Source: Azospirillum sp. 412522
GTDB lineage: Bacteria > Pseudomonadota > Alphaproteobacteria > Azospirillales > Azospirillaceae
Direction of reading: 5' to 3'
Length of the DNA: 64,000 bases
NCBI RefSeq assembly: GCF_019805165.1
Contig: NZ_RWIJ01000008.1
Location: 100,584-164,583 of the forward strand
Under the pieces are notes generated by a model. It saw only the letters and a list, made by a program, of their open reading frames with translations, ran no database searches and was not told the DNA's origin. Numbering within the stretch: the stretch's first letter is position 1; the number at the start of each line of letters is the position of its first letter. This document shows positions 7,529 through 15,980 of the stretch, piece by piece. Made by a program: the position numbers and the translations under genes.

Positions 7529-9265
7529 ATGGCCAAGCGCATGCCCCCTCCCAGCCGGCCGCCGTCGTCGCTGCTGCCGCTGATCGGCCTCGCCGAACGC
7601 AGCATCCTGACCCGGCTGGTCCTGACCGGCTGCGTCGCCGCGACGGCCAACCTCATCAGCCTGATCAGCCTCAGCGCGGAGCTGAACGGCTGGATGCGCG
7701 GCGAGGTGCTGGACACCCCCTTCCTGGTCTTCTGCCTGTCGCTGCTGGTCTCCTACGCCTTCAGCAAGCGCTTCGTCGCCCTGACGCTGACCACGGCCTT
7801 CAGCGCGCTGGCGGAGGTGCGGCGGCGCTTCCTGCGCCACGTCACGCTGGGCGGCCACGCCGACATCCTGGACTTGCAGGCCAAGCGGTCCTTCGACCTC
7901 GGCAACCATCATCTGGAACGCATCGCCGCCCTGCTGCCCAACCTGTCGATCGCCGCCAACATGATGCTGGTGGCCTCGGTCGCCTACCTCTACCTGTGGA
8001 CGCTGTCGACGGTGGGCGCCACGCTGCTGCTGGTGGCTGCGGTGCTGGTCGGCGGCTGGTACGTGCGAGAGGCGCAGCGGACCCGCGCCCTGCTGGGCGA
8101 CGCCAAGGTGTCCGAACTGCGGATGCTCCAGGGCTTCTCCGAGCTGGTCGGCGGCAATGCCGAGGTCAAGCTGGGCAAGGCGCGGCGCGACGAGCTGACC
8201 CAGGCGGTGGAGGCCGACGTCGCCCGCTGGGAAGAGCTGAAGCGCCGCCACGGCCGCAACCTGGGCGAGCTGTTCTCCTGGATCGCGACGATCATCATCG
8301 GCTTCTCGGCGGTCTTCGTCTTCATCTTCCCGCGCATGGGCGCGATGTCGGTGGCCGAGCTGCCGCTGGTCACCTCGGTCATCCTGTTCCTGGCGCGCCC
8401 GCTGTCGAAGTTCCTCAACGCCGTGCCCGACTACGTGGCGGCGGAGGACGCGGCGGCGCAGCTGACGGCGCTGCTCGCCACCATGCCGGCGCTGGAATAC
8501 GAACCGTCGCGCACGGCCCGCGCCCCGCGCCGCTTCTCCAGCATCGAGCTGCGCGGCGTCAGCTTCGCCTACCGTGCCGGGCTGCGGCCGGAACCCTTCG
8601 TGATCGGTCCGGTCGACCTGACCATCCCGGCGGGCAGCGTGGTCGGCATCGTCGGTTCCAACGGCTCGGGCAAGTCCACCCTGCTGCGCGTCATCCCCCT
8701 GCTGTTCCGCCCGGACGAGGGGCAGGTGCTGCTCGACGGGCAGCCGGTGGAGACCGACCGGCTGGAGGCCTACCGCGACCTGTTCTGCGCCGTGTTCCAG
8801 GACCACCACCTGTTCACCCGCCTGCCGCAGGGCCCCGGCTTCGACGCGGAGCTGTTCCGCGAGATGCTGGCCTATCTGAAGATCGACCATCTGGTTCCGG
8901 ACACCGGCGACGGGCTGCTGAACCGCGACCTGTCGAAGGGGCAGCGCCGGCGCGTCGCCCTGGCGGTCGCGGTGGCCGAGGGACGGCCGGTCGTCATCCT
9001 CGACGAATGGACCTCCGACCAGGATGCCGAGTTCCGCACCCGCTTCGCCAACGAGATCATCGGCAAGCTGAGGGCGCTCGGCCGCACCGTGATCTTCGTG
9101 TCGCACGACGGCGACGTGTCGTCGGTCTGCGACGTCACCATCCAGATGACCAATGGCCGAATGACCAACGGGCGCATGGACATGCCGGCCGCGACGGCCG
9201 CGTCCCACCCCGACATGGGTTCCGTCCCGGAACCCGCCATGGCTTGCTTGCAGGAGACCGCGTGA
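7529..9265 (+). CDS. SyrD/PvdE-like ABC exporter half-transporter (first)
   Basis: 578 residues: a six-helix membrane domain (about 25-300) and a C-terminal ATPase. Walker A is GSNGSGKST (376-384), the signature is LSKGQ (468-472) and Walker B ends in DEW at 492-494, followed by TSDQD. The DEW..DQD motif and the LSxGQ signature are typical of cyclic-peptide/siderophore exporters such as SyrD and PvdE. It likely sits in the inner membrane and pairs with the second half-transporter at 10585. The start lies 7 bases after the binding-protein stop; the end carries a short repeated segment (MTNGRMTNGRMD). Substrate unknown, and no NRPS genes are visible. Confidence 0.85.
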   Translation: MAKRMPPPSRPPSSLLPLIGLAERSILTRLVLTGCVAATANLISLISLSAELNGWMRGEVLDTPFLVFCLSLLVSYAFSKRFVALTLTTAFSALAEVRRRFLRHVTLGGHADILDLQAKRSFDLGNHHLERIAALLPNLSIAANMMLVASVAYLYLWTLSTVGATLLLVAAVLVGGWYVREAQRTRALLGDAKVSELRMLQGFSELVGGNAEVKLGKARRDELTQAVEADVARWEELKRRHGRNLGELFSWIATIIIGFSAVFVFIFPRMGAMSVAELPLVTSVILFLARPLSKFLNAVPDYVAAEDAAAQLTALLATMPALEYEPSRTARAPRRFSSIELRGVSFAYRAGLRPEPFVIGPVDLTIPAGSVVGIVGSNGSGKSTLLRVIPLLFRPDEGQVLLDGQPVETDRLEAYRDLFCAVFQDHHLFTRLPQGPGFDAELFREMLAYLKIDHLVPDTGDGLLNRDLSKGQRRRVALAVAVAEGRPVVILDEWTSDQDAEFRTRFANEIIGKLRALGRTVIFVSHDGDVSSVCDVTIQMTNGRMTNGRMDMPAATAASHPDMGSVPEPAMACLQETA

Positions 9266-9266
9266 T

Positions 9267-10577
9267 ATGGCTGACCAGGCCTTCACCATCGACGACGCCG
9301 ATGCGCTGCCGAAGCCGAAGTCGCGCCTGCGCGCGCTGCTGGCCCACTGGTACGACGAACACCGCCGGACCCTGCTGTGCACGCTGTTGGTCGGTATCCT
9401 GATCTTCCTTTACTTCGCCCCGTCCATCGTCGTCTTCATCCCGGCGGGCCACGGCGGCGTGCTGTGGAAGCGCTTCCACGAGGGCACCCAGATGGGTCCG
9501 GCCTTGGCGGAAGGCGTGCACGTCATCTTTCCCTGGGACAAGATCGAGGTCTACGACCTGCGCCTGCAGGAGGACACGCGGTCCTACTCGGCCATCGCCA
9601 ACGACGGCCTGAACGTCAGCATCGAGATCACGGTGCGCTACCGCCCCTATGCGGAGATGCTGGCCGCCCTGCACAAGAATGTCGGCCCGCGCTATCTGGA
9701 AGTGCTGCTGGTGCCGGAGGTCGGCTCCGTCTCGCGCGAGATCGTGTCGCGCTTCAAGGCGGACGAACTCTATGCCCACCGCCGCCTGCGGGTGCAGACC
9801 GAGACCTACGAGCAGGTCGCCGACCGCGTGATGTACGCCCAGCTGATCGGTGCCGAGAACGTGCCGAAGCCGGACGGGCGGACCAAGACCGGCTACCTGC
9901 TGATCCAGGACATCCTGATCCGCAACGTCTCGCTGCCCGAAGCGATCATGGCGTCGATCGAGCGCAAGATTCAGCAGGACCAGGCGGCGCAGGAATACCA
10001 GTTCCGCCTCCAGCGCGAGCTGTTCGAAAGCCAGCGCAAACAGCTGGAAGGCCAGGGCATCCGCGCCTTCCAGGAGACCGTCCAGGCCAACCTGACCGAG
10101 AACTACCTGCGCTGGCGCGGCATCGAGGCGACGCTGGAGCTGGCCCATTCGCCCAACGCCAAGATCGTCGTGATCGGCAACGCCGCCAGCGGCGGGCTTC
10201 CGCTGATCCTCGACGCCGCCTCCAACCAGAACCCCCTGCCGGCCCCGGGTGCCACCGCCGCCGCGCCGGGCGCGCCGCCCGCCTCGCCGAACGCCAAGCT
10301 GACCTCGGTGCCCACCAGCACCGCCGTGCCGCCGGTCTCGCAGCTTCCGTCGCTGAGCGGAGAGGGCACGCCGGGCCAGACCCCGATCGCCCAGATGCCG
10401 AGCCTGAACACCGGCGGCGGCGAATCGGCGCCTGCGGCAGGAAATCCGGCGGCCCCTCCCCCGACTCCGGCCGCCAAGCCGGAACCCGCGAAGGACGGCT
10501 CGAAGACTGCGGCCTCGGCGCCGATCCTGTCGAAGGTGTCGCCGTCCAAGCTGCTCGACATGATCCAGTCGAAGTGA
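9267..10577 (+). CDS. SPFH/band 7 (prohibitin-like) membrane protein
   Basis: 436 residues. A cytoplasmic N-terminus, one membrane helix (about 35-58), then a band-7 domain (VFIPAGHGGVLWKRF, VYDLRLQEDTRSYSAIANDGL, YRPYAEM, EIVSRFKADELY), a helical region with heptads (IERKIQQDQAAQEYQFRLQ) and a proline/alanine-rich C-terminal third. SPFH proteins form large oligomeric scaffolds in the membrane. Located between two exporter half-molecules, 1 base after the first and 7 before the second, so it is probably a scaffold for that exporter. No protease partner (FtsH, NfeD) is nearby. Confidence 0.85.
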   Translation: MADQAFTIDDADALPKPKSRLRALLAHWYDEHRRTLLCTLLVGILIFLYFAPSIVVFIPAGHGGVLWKRFHEGTQMGPALAEGVHVIFPWDKIEVYDLRLQEDTRSYSAIANDGLNVSIEITVRYRPYAEMLAALHKNVGPRYLEVLLVPEVGSVSREIVSRFKADELYAHRRLRVQTETYEQVADRVMYAQLIGAENVPKPDGRTKTGYLLIQDILIRNVSLPEAIMASIERKIQQDQAAQEYQFRLQRELFESQRKQLEGQGIRAFQETVQANLTENYLRWRGIEATLELAHSPNAKIVVIGNAASGGLPLILDAASNQNPLPAPGATAAAPGAPPASPNAKLTSVPTSTAVPPVSQLPSLSGEGTPGQTPIAQMPSLNTGGGESAPAAGNPAAPPPTPAAKPEPAKDGSKTAASAPILSKVSPSKLLDMIQSK

Positions 10578-10584
10578 GGCGGCG

Positions 10585-12258
10585 ATGGATCTCTGGCGCA
10601 TCCTGCGACGCGAGGCGTTGCGCAACATCCAGCCGCTGATGCTGCTGGCGGTGCTGGCGGCCGCGCTCAACCTCGCCCTGCTGACCTCGCTGAACGACGC
10701 GCTTCTGGCGCTGGACGATCCCGAGGGCCTGCAGCGGCTGCTGATCGTCTTCCTGCTGTCGGCCTTCCTCTGGCGGATCGCCCAGGGCTGGATGATGAAC
10801 GCGGCGTCCAAGCGCATGCAGGCCGCCCTCGCCGTCCTGCGGGTCGACCTGCTGCGCCGGGCGGTGGCCGCCGACCTGCCGGACGCGATGGCGGTCGGCT
10901 CCTCCCGCCTCGCCCAGGTGGCGGGGCCGGAGCTGCAGCTGCTGGCCCAGGCGGTGCCGACCCTGGTCATCAGCTTCCAGTCGGTCGCCGCCATCGTGCT
11001 GTGCCTGCTCTACCTCGCCACCCTGTCGGGCGCGGCGGTCCTGATCGTGCTCTGCTTCCTGGTCACCGGCGGCATCCTGATCGGCCGCTCCGTCGTCCGG
11101 CTGGAACTGATGTCGGAAACGATCCACGAGGCCGAGGGCGCCCTGTCGGAACGCTCGGACCACATCCTGCAGACCCTGCGGGAATGCAAGCTGAACCGCC
11201 GCCGCGCCGCCAACGCGCTGGCCGACGCGACCGCCTGCGCCGAGACCCTGCGCAAGGAACGCCACCGCTTCGGCGCGGAGTACAGCCACTACTTCACCAT
11301 CAGCGAGCTGACCTACTACGCGGCGCTGGCCGGGATCATCTTCCTGCTGCCGGCGGTGACCAGCACCGACATCGCCACCGTCATCCTGGCCGGCCATGCC
11401 GCCGCCTTCATCGCCTATCCGGTCATCACCATCGTCGCCTCCTACCCCTCCTACATCAGCGCGGAGACCGCCGCCCGCTCCTATCTGGCGGTCGAGGCCG
11501 AGCTGAAGGCCGCGCCGCTCGCCGTCGCCCCGGGCCGCAGCGGCGGAACGGACGACGCCTTCTCCACCATCGCGCTGGAGGGCGCCACCTTCCGCCATGC
11601 CGGCCGCGACGGGACCGGCTCCTTCACCGTCGGTCCGGTGGACATGACGGTCGAACGCGGCAGCGTCGTCTTCATCACCGGCCACAACGGGGCTGGCAAG
11701 AGCACGCTGATCCACATGCTGCTCGGCCTCTATCCGGTCCAACGCGGCATCCTGTCGGTCGACGGCGTGCCGGTGGGAGCGGACGGGCTGGTTGCCCACC
11801 GCGACCGCTTCTCCGTCGTGTTCTCAGACAACCATGTCACCCGGCAGCTCTATGGCGCCACGGCGCTCGACGACGGCTTTGCCGAGGAGCTTCTCGACCT
11901 GCTGGAGATGTCCGACAAGGTCGCCATCGACGGCCGCGCCTTCACCACCGTCGACCTGTCGCAGGGCCAGAAGAAGCGCCTTGCCCTGATCGCCGCCCTG
12001 CTGGAGCGCAAGCCGGTGCTGGTGCTGGACGAATGGGCGGCCGACCAGTCGCCCTATTTCCGGCGCAAGTTCTACCGCGAGATCATTCCCTGGCTGAAGG
12101 CGCGCGGCATCACCGTCATCGCGGTGACCCACGACGACGCCTATTTCGACGCGGCCGACGTGCAGCTCCAGGTCGACCGCGGCGGCATCCGACAGCTCAT
12201 CGCCACGGTTCCCCCCGGCGGCATTCCCGCCCCCGACCTCCTCCCCGCCTCCTCCTGA
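10585..12258 (+). CDS. SyrD/PvdE-like ABC exporter half-transporter (second)
   Basis: 557 residues: membrane domain (about 15-310) followed by an ATPase with Walker A GHNGAGKST (366-374), signature LSQGQKKR (458-465) and DEWAADQ at 482-488, again the PvdE/SyrD type. It is diverged from the first copy, so the pair probably forms a heterodimer with non-identical ATP sites. The membrane part resembles the first copy only loosely. In-operon position after the band-7 gene supports a joint role. What is exported cannot be told from sequence. Confidence 0.84.
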   Translation: MDLWRILRREALRNIQPLMLLAVLAAALNLALLTSLNDALLALDDPEGLQRLLIVFLLSAFLWRIAQGWMMNAASKRMQAALAVLRVDLLRRAVAADLPDAMAVGSSRLAQVAGPELQLLAQAVPTLVISFQSVAAIVLCLLYLATLSGAAVLIVLCFLVTGGILIGRSVVRLELMSETIHEAEGALSERSDHILQTLRECKLNRRRAANALADATACAETLRKERHRFGAEYSHYFTISELTYYAALAGIIFLLPAVTSTDIATVILAGHAAAFIAYPVITIVASYPSYISAETAARSYLAVEAELKAAPLAVAPGRSGGTDDAFSTIALEGATFRHAGRDGTGSFTVGPVDMTVERGSVVFITGHNGAGKSTLIHMLLGLYPVQRGILSVDGVPVGADGLVAHRDRFSVVFSDNHVTRQLYGATALDDGFAEELLDLLEMSDKVAIDGRAFTTVDLSQGQKKRLALIAALLERKPVLVLDEWAADQSPYFRRKFYREIIPWLKARGITVIAVTHDDAYFDAADVQLQVDRGGIRQLIATVPPGGIPAPDLLPASS

Positions 12259-12324
12259 GGCGCGGCTCCCTCCGTTCCCTCCTCCCCTGCCCCCATCCCC
12301 TCAGACGCGAGACAGAGGCACACC

Positions 12325-13479
12325 ATGATCCTTCTCACCGGCGGCACAGGCTTTCTCGGCGGTTCCTTCTACCTCGACGCCGTGCAGAACGGGACCGCGG
12401 CGGACTGCCTTCTGCTGATCCGCGGCGCCGACGAGGCCGCCTGCCGCGCCCGTCTCGCCTCCAACCTGGCGCGCTGCGTCGACCGCGCCACCGCCGAGGC
12501 CTATGCCGGCCTGTGCCAGATTCTGCCGGGCGACCTGCAGTCGCTGGCGACCAGCACCGACCCGCGGCTGGACGCGGTCACCCACATCGTCCATGTCGCC
12601 GCCGACACCTCCTTCGACAGCCGCCATTCGGTCTGGCAGATCAACGTCGACGGCACGCTGGCGCTCGCCGCCCGCGCCCGCCGGATGAAGCATCTCCAGC
12701 GCTTCCTGCACATCGGCACCGCCTTCTGCTGCGGCGAGACGCCGTGGCTGGAGATGGTGAGCGAGGCCCCGGCCCCCGGCCACGACACCCCGCACATCGT
12801 CGAATACACCCGCAGCAAGGCGGCGGCCGAGCGCGCCCTGGCCGCCGGCTTCCCCGACCTGCCGATCGTCATCTGCCGCCCGTCGATCGTCGTCGGCCAC
12901 ACCCAGCTCGGCGTGCGTCCCAGCGCCAGCATCTTCTGGTTCTTCCGTCTGGTCGACCGCACCGGCGTGCTGCCCTGCTCGCCCGACGGCTTCATCGACA
13001 TCGTGCCGGTGGACTGGGCCTCGGCCCGTCTGCACGACCTGCTGCGCAAGCCGGACCTGAAGCACAACATCTACCACATCTCCGCCGGCCTCGGCAGCCG
13101 GACGACCTGGGTCGATTTCGAGGCCGCCTTCGCCGGCCACGGCCATGAGGGCACCCGTCCCTACAGCTTCTTCGACCCGAAGGGTCCGGAAGGCTGGAAG
13201 CCCTTCGACCGCGCCTATCGCCTCGCCTTCCCGCAGCGCGACATCCTGCACCGGACGATGGCGGCCGGCGGACGCAAGTACCACCGCTTCACCGCGCAGG
13301 ACATCGCCTTCGACAACAGCCGCCTGCTGGCCGAAGGCTTCGCCCCGCCGCCGCGCTTCGCCGACTATATCGGCGTCTGCCTGCAGCAGCCGCGCACGAC
13401 CATCGAGGAGCAGTTCGTCGACGACGCCGCCAGCTTCGAGTTCGACGAGTCGCTGGCTCCCGCCGCCACCGCCGCCTGA
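12325..13479 (+). CDS. Stand-alone thioester-reductase/NAD-dependent epimerase-like enzyme
   Basis: 384 residues. Rossmann start LLTGGTGFLGG (residues 4-14), a segment ITHIVHVAADTSFDS-like, and a Tyr-x3-Lys pair at Y161/K165 (EYTRSKAAAE), with VVICRPSIVVGH after it. This is the extended SDR arrangement of NAD_binding_4 proteins (male-sterility, thioester reductase domains of carrier-protein enzymes), which reduce acyl thioesters with NAD(P)H. No adenylation or carrier domain is present and none is nearby, so a substrate bound to a carrier encoded elsewhere, or an acyl-CoA, is possible. The gap of 66 bases from the exporter is the largest within the operon. Confidence 0.75.
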   Translation: MILLTGGTGFLGGSFYLDAVQNGTAADCLLLIRGADEAACRARLASNLARCVDRATAEAYAGLCQILPGDLQSLATSTDPRLDAVTHIVHVAADTSFDSRHSVWQINVDGTLALAARARRMKHLQRFLHIGTAFCCGETPWLEMVSEAPAPGHDTPHIVEYTRSKAAAERALAAGFPDLPIVICRPSIVVGHTQLGVRPSASIFWFFRLVDRTGVLPCSPDGFIDIVPVDWASARLHDLLRKPDLKHNIYHISAGLGSRTTWVDFEAAFAGHGHEGTRPYSFFDPKGPEGWKPFDRAYRLAFPQRDILHRTMAAGGRKYHRFTAQDIAFDNSRLLAEGFAPPPRFADYIGVCLQQPRTTIEEQFVDDAASFEFDESLAPAATAA

Positions 13480-13510
13480 CGCACCAACGGGTCCGCCGGA
13501 ACGAAACGCC

Positions 13511-13939
13511 ATGCCGCTGCTCATCCCCACCCGCCTCGCCTCCAGCCCGATCCACGGGCTGGGTCTCTTCGCCGAGGAACCGGTCGAGGCCGGCACGCCG
13601 GTGTGGCGGTTCGATGCCCGCATCGACCGCCTCTTCGCGGCCGACGACGCCCTGCTGGACGAGTTCCCGCAGGTCGCCCGGCTGGCCGATTTCCACGGCT
13701 GCGTGATCGACGGGGTCGGCGTCCTCCTGCCGGGGGACGACGCCCGCTTCCTCAACCATGACGACGAGCCGGCGATCGGGCGGTCCGATCCGGGCGACTG
13801 GCGGATGTTCGTCGCCCGACGCGCCATCGCCGCCGGCGAGGAGATCACCTGCAACTACGAGGACATCTGCGCCGATGTCCGCGACGCGGGTGCCGCCAGC
13901 TACCTGTCCGCCGGCGACCTGTCCGGAGCGCCGGCATGA
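13511..13939 (+). CDS. Small SET-domain protein (putative lysine methyltransferase)
   Basis: 142 residues. SET-domain motifs are in order: GLGLFAEEPVEAGTPVW near the start, RFLNHDDEP (equivalent of the RFxNHsxxPN motif) and GEEITCNYED (equivalent of GEELxxDY). Bacterial SET proteins methylate protein lysines using S-adenosylmethionine. The start ATG at 13511 lies 31 bases after the reductase; the end overlaps the next gene by ATGA. A target in this operon (for example an envelope or peptide lysine) is an inference only. The catalytic core looks complete but the post-SET cysteines are absent. Confidence 0.75.
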   Translation: MPLLIPTRLASSPIHGLGLFAEEPVEAGTPVWRFDARIDRLFAADDALLDEFPQVARLADFHGCVIDGVGVLLPGDDARFLNHDDEPAIGRSDPGDWRMFVARRAIAAGEEITCNYEDICADVRDAGAASYLSAGDLSGAPA

Positions 13940-14682
13940 CGCCGCGCGCGTCCCATCATCCCCTGCGGACCAGCATCGTCGAACCCGCCGCCCTGACGCC
14001 GGAGCGGCGGGCGGTGATGTTCGCCCTGCTCAGCGTCTGGTTCGAGGGCTACGGCGAGGACTACTTCAACGAGGAGCTGGGCGACCTCGACCATTGCGTC
14101 CTTCAGGAGGACCCGGAGACCGGCGAACTGGTCGGCTTCGCCACCGTCTACCGCCAGGAGACCGACATCGACGGCACGCCGGTCGGCGCCTTCCACACCG
14201 CCCACTGCATCCTGGAACGCCGTTTCTGGGGATCGAACGGGCTGGTGCGGGCGATGGTCGCCGAAATGGTCGAACGGGCGCGCGCCGACCGGTCGGGCAG
14301 GCTCTGGTACTGGAGCTACAGCGCGGTCGGCTACCGCTCCTACCGCTACATGCCGATGCTGTTCGTCCGCCACGCGCCCAACCTGGACCGGACGCTCGAC
14401 GGCATCGACCGGGCGCTGCGCGACCATATCGGGCGGGAATGCTTCGCCCAGTACTACGATGCCGAAACCGGCACCGTGGACTGGAAATGGCAGGGCTACG
14501 GCCTGACGGAGGAGGCCCGCGCCATCAGCGAGGCCAAGCTCGACAGCCCCGCCGTGGCGCAGTTCCGACACATCAACCCGCGCTGGGCGGACAGCGTGGA
14601 AATCCTCTGCCTCGCCCGCCTGTCCGACGACAACCTGACCCCCTTCGGCCGTCGCTGGTTCCCGGCGGCGGCGCCCGCCTGA
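13936..14682 (+). CDS. GNAT-like acyltransferase, tentative
   Basis: 248 residues, moderately recognised. FNEELGDLDHCVLQEDPETGELVGFATVYRQE and the segment HTAHCILERRFWGSNGLVRAMVAEMVERA resemble the beta4-alpha3 acetyl-CoA region of GNAT enzymes, though the canonical R/QxxGxG/A loop is WGSNGLV here and is not typical. Translationally coupled to the SET gene (ATGA) and followed 28 bases later by a porin. A role in tailoring the product of this operon is plausible but unproven; the alternative is a GNAT-fold protein without activity. Confidence 0.5.
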   Translation: MTPRASHHPLRTSIVEPAALTPERRAVMFALLSVWFEGYGEDYFNEELGDLDHCVLQEDPETGELVGFATVYRQETDIDGTPVGAFHTAHCILERRFWGSNGLVRAMVAEMVERARADRSGRLWYWSYSAVGYRSYRYMPMLFVRHAPNLDRTLDGIDRALRDHIGRECFAQYYDAETGTVDWKWQGYGLTEEARAISEAKLDSPAVAQFRHINPRWADSVEILCLARLSDDNLTPFGRRWFPAAAPA

Positions 14683-14710
14683 CGCACGCCCTCCGCTCCG
14701 CCCTCCTCCC

Positions 14711-15925
14711 ATGCCGTTCAATTTCGGAATGACCATCGCCATGCGCCCGACGTCTTCGCTCCCCGCCCTTCGCACCGCAGCCCTGGCCGGTGCCGCCTTC
14801 GTCGCGCTCCAGGCGGCACCGGCCCTTGCCGAGGCCGAGTTCAGCCTGACCATCGGCGGCGATGCCTATTTCCAGGGTGCCTATGTCAGCCAGAAGCAGG
14901 ACAGCGGGCTGCGCTCGACCGAGTTCGCCAACCGCCTGCGCCTGACCGTCACCCCGTCGGTCACCGCCGACAACGGGCTGACCTACGGCGCCCGGCTGCG
15001 GCTGGTGTCCGGCAACGGCGACCCGTCGGTGTCGAGCCGGACGGTCGAGAACGACCGCGCCTTCCTCTTCGCCAACGGCTCCTTCGGCACCATCCAGGCC
15101 GGCGTGATCAACGGCCTGTCGGACGAATACGGGATCATCGGCCCCAACACCGAGGGCATCGCCGGCAGCCCGGACAGCAACGGCATCCTGTTCCTCTACG
15201 GCTCGTCCACCTATGCGGCCCTGCCGCTGGCGGCGACCAGCCTGCGCACGCTGGTGTCCTATGACACCGGGACGAAGTTCGTCTACATCAGCCCGAGCTT
15301 CGGCGGCCTGCAGGCGGCGGTGTCCTACACGCCGCGCACCGGTGATTCCAACACTTCGGTCAACCGCCGCAAGGTCGACGCCCTGGGCGACGCGCTGGCC
15401 TTCCGCGACGTCATCGAAGCGGGCGCCGCGTTCCAGAACGCCATCGGCGACGTCACCATCGAGGCGAGCGCCTTCTACCAGACCGGCAAGGCGGTGCGGC
15501 AGAGCGACGGCGTCACCGACCAGTCCTTCGAGAACCTGAACTCCGTCCATGTCGGCGCCAATGTCGGCTACGGCCCGATGAAGGTCGGCGCCAGCTACGC
15601 CTTCAGCGGCGACAGCGGCTATGCCAAGGGCCTCGCCCGCTCTCGCGACCAGCAGAATGTGATCGTCGGCGCCCAGTATGTCGCCGGCCCGCTGCTGTTC
15701 TCCGCCAACTACATGCGGGCGCTGGGCAACGACGCGGCGACCATGTCGACGCCGGCCAAGGCCGACGTCTGGCAGGGCGGCGTCACCTGGACCGTGGCGC
15801 CGGGCCTGACCACCGGGCTGGAGTACGACTATGTGCGCTCGACCCTGTCGGGCGGCGCGCCCAGCGGCGACGATCTGACCGACCGCGCCCACATCCTGAT
15901 GCTGGACACCCGGCTGGCCTTCTGA
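14711..15925 (+). CDS. Porin of the gram-negative type-4 family
   Basis: 404 residues. A signal sequence (LAGAAFVALQAAPALA) precedes mature EAEFSLTIGGDAYFQGAY; alternating strands such as RLRLTVTPSV, TYGARLRLVSG, FLFANGSFGTIQAGVI, LEYDYVRSTL and a final aromatic residue (LDTRLAF) are the marks of a beta-barrel porin of the outer membrane. Last gene of the operon, followed by a hairpin shared with the convergent transporter. As the only outer-membrane protein in the operon it may give the exporter an outer-membrane outlet, or an uptake route for its product. The start at 14711 lacks a clear ribosome site; ATG 14729 or 14741 are alternatives. Confidence 0.85.
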   Translation: MPFNFGMTIAMRPTSSLPALRTAALAGAAFVALQAAPALAEAEFSLTIGGDAYFQGAYVSQKQDSGLRSTEFANRLRLTVTPSVTADNGLTYGARLRLVSGNGDPSVSSRTVENDRAFLFANGSFGTIQAGVINGLSDEYGIIGPNTEGIAGSPDSNGILFLYGSSTYAALPLAATSLRTLVSYDTGTKFVYISPSFGGLQAAVSYTPRTGDSNTSVNRRKVDALGDALAFRDVIEAGAAFQNAIGDVTIEASAFYQTGKAVRQSDGVTDQSFENLNSVHVGANVGYGPMKVGASYAFSGDSGYAKGLARSRDQQNVIVGAQYVAGPLLFSANYMRALGNDAATMSTPAKADVWQGGVTWTVAPGLTTGLEYDYVRSTLSGGAPSGDDLTDRAHILMLDTRLAF

Positions 15926-15935
15926 GGCCGTTTTC

Positions 15936-15968
15936 CCGGCTGGCCTCCCTCCGTCGGAGGCCGGCCGG
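15936..15968. terminator. Hairpin between convergent porin and zntB-like genes
   Basis: 13-base stem CCGGCTGGCCTCC / GGAGGCCGGCCGG with one G-T pair and a 7-base loop, lying between two convergent stop codons. No T-run follows on either strand, so it is a candidate bidirectional terminator of modest strength. Confidence 0.45.
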
Positions 15969-15980
15969 AAACATCCGTCG

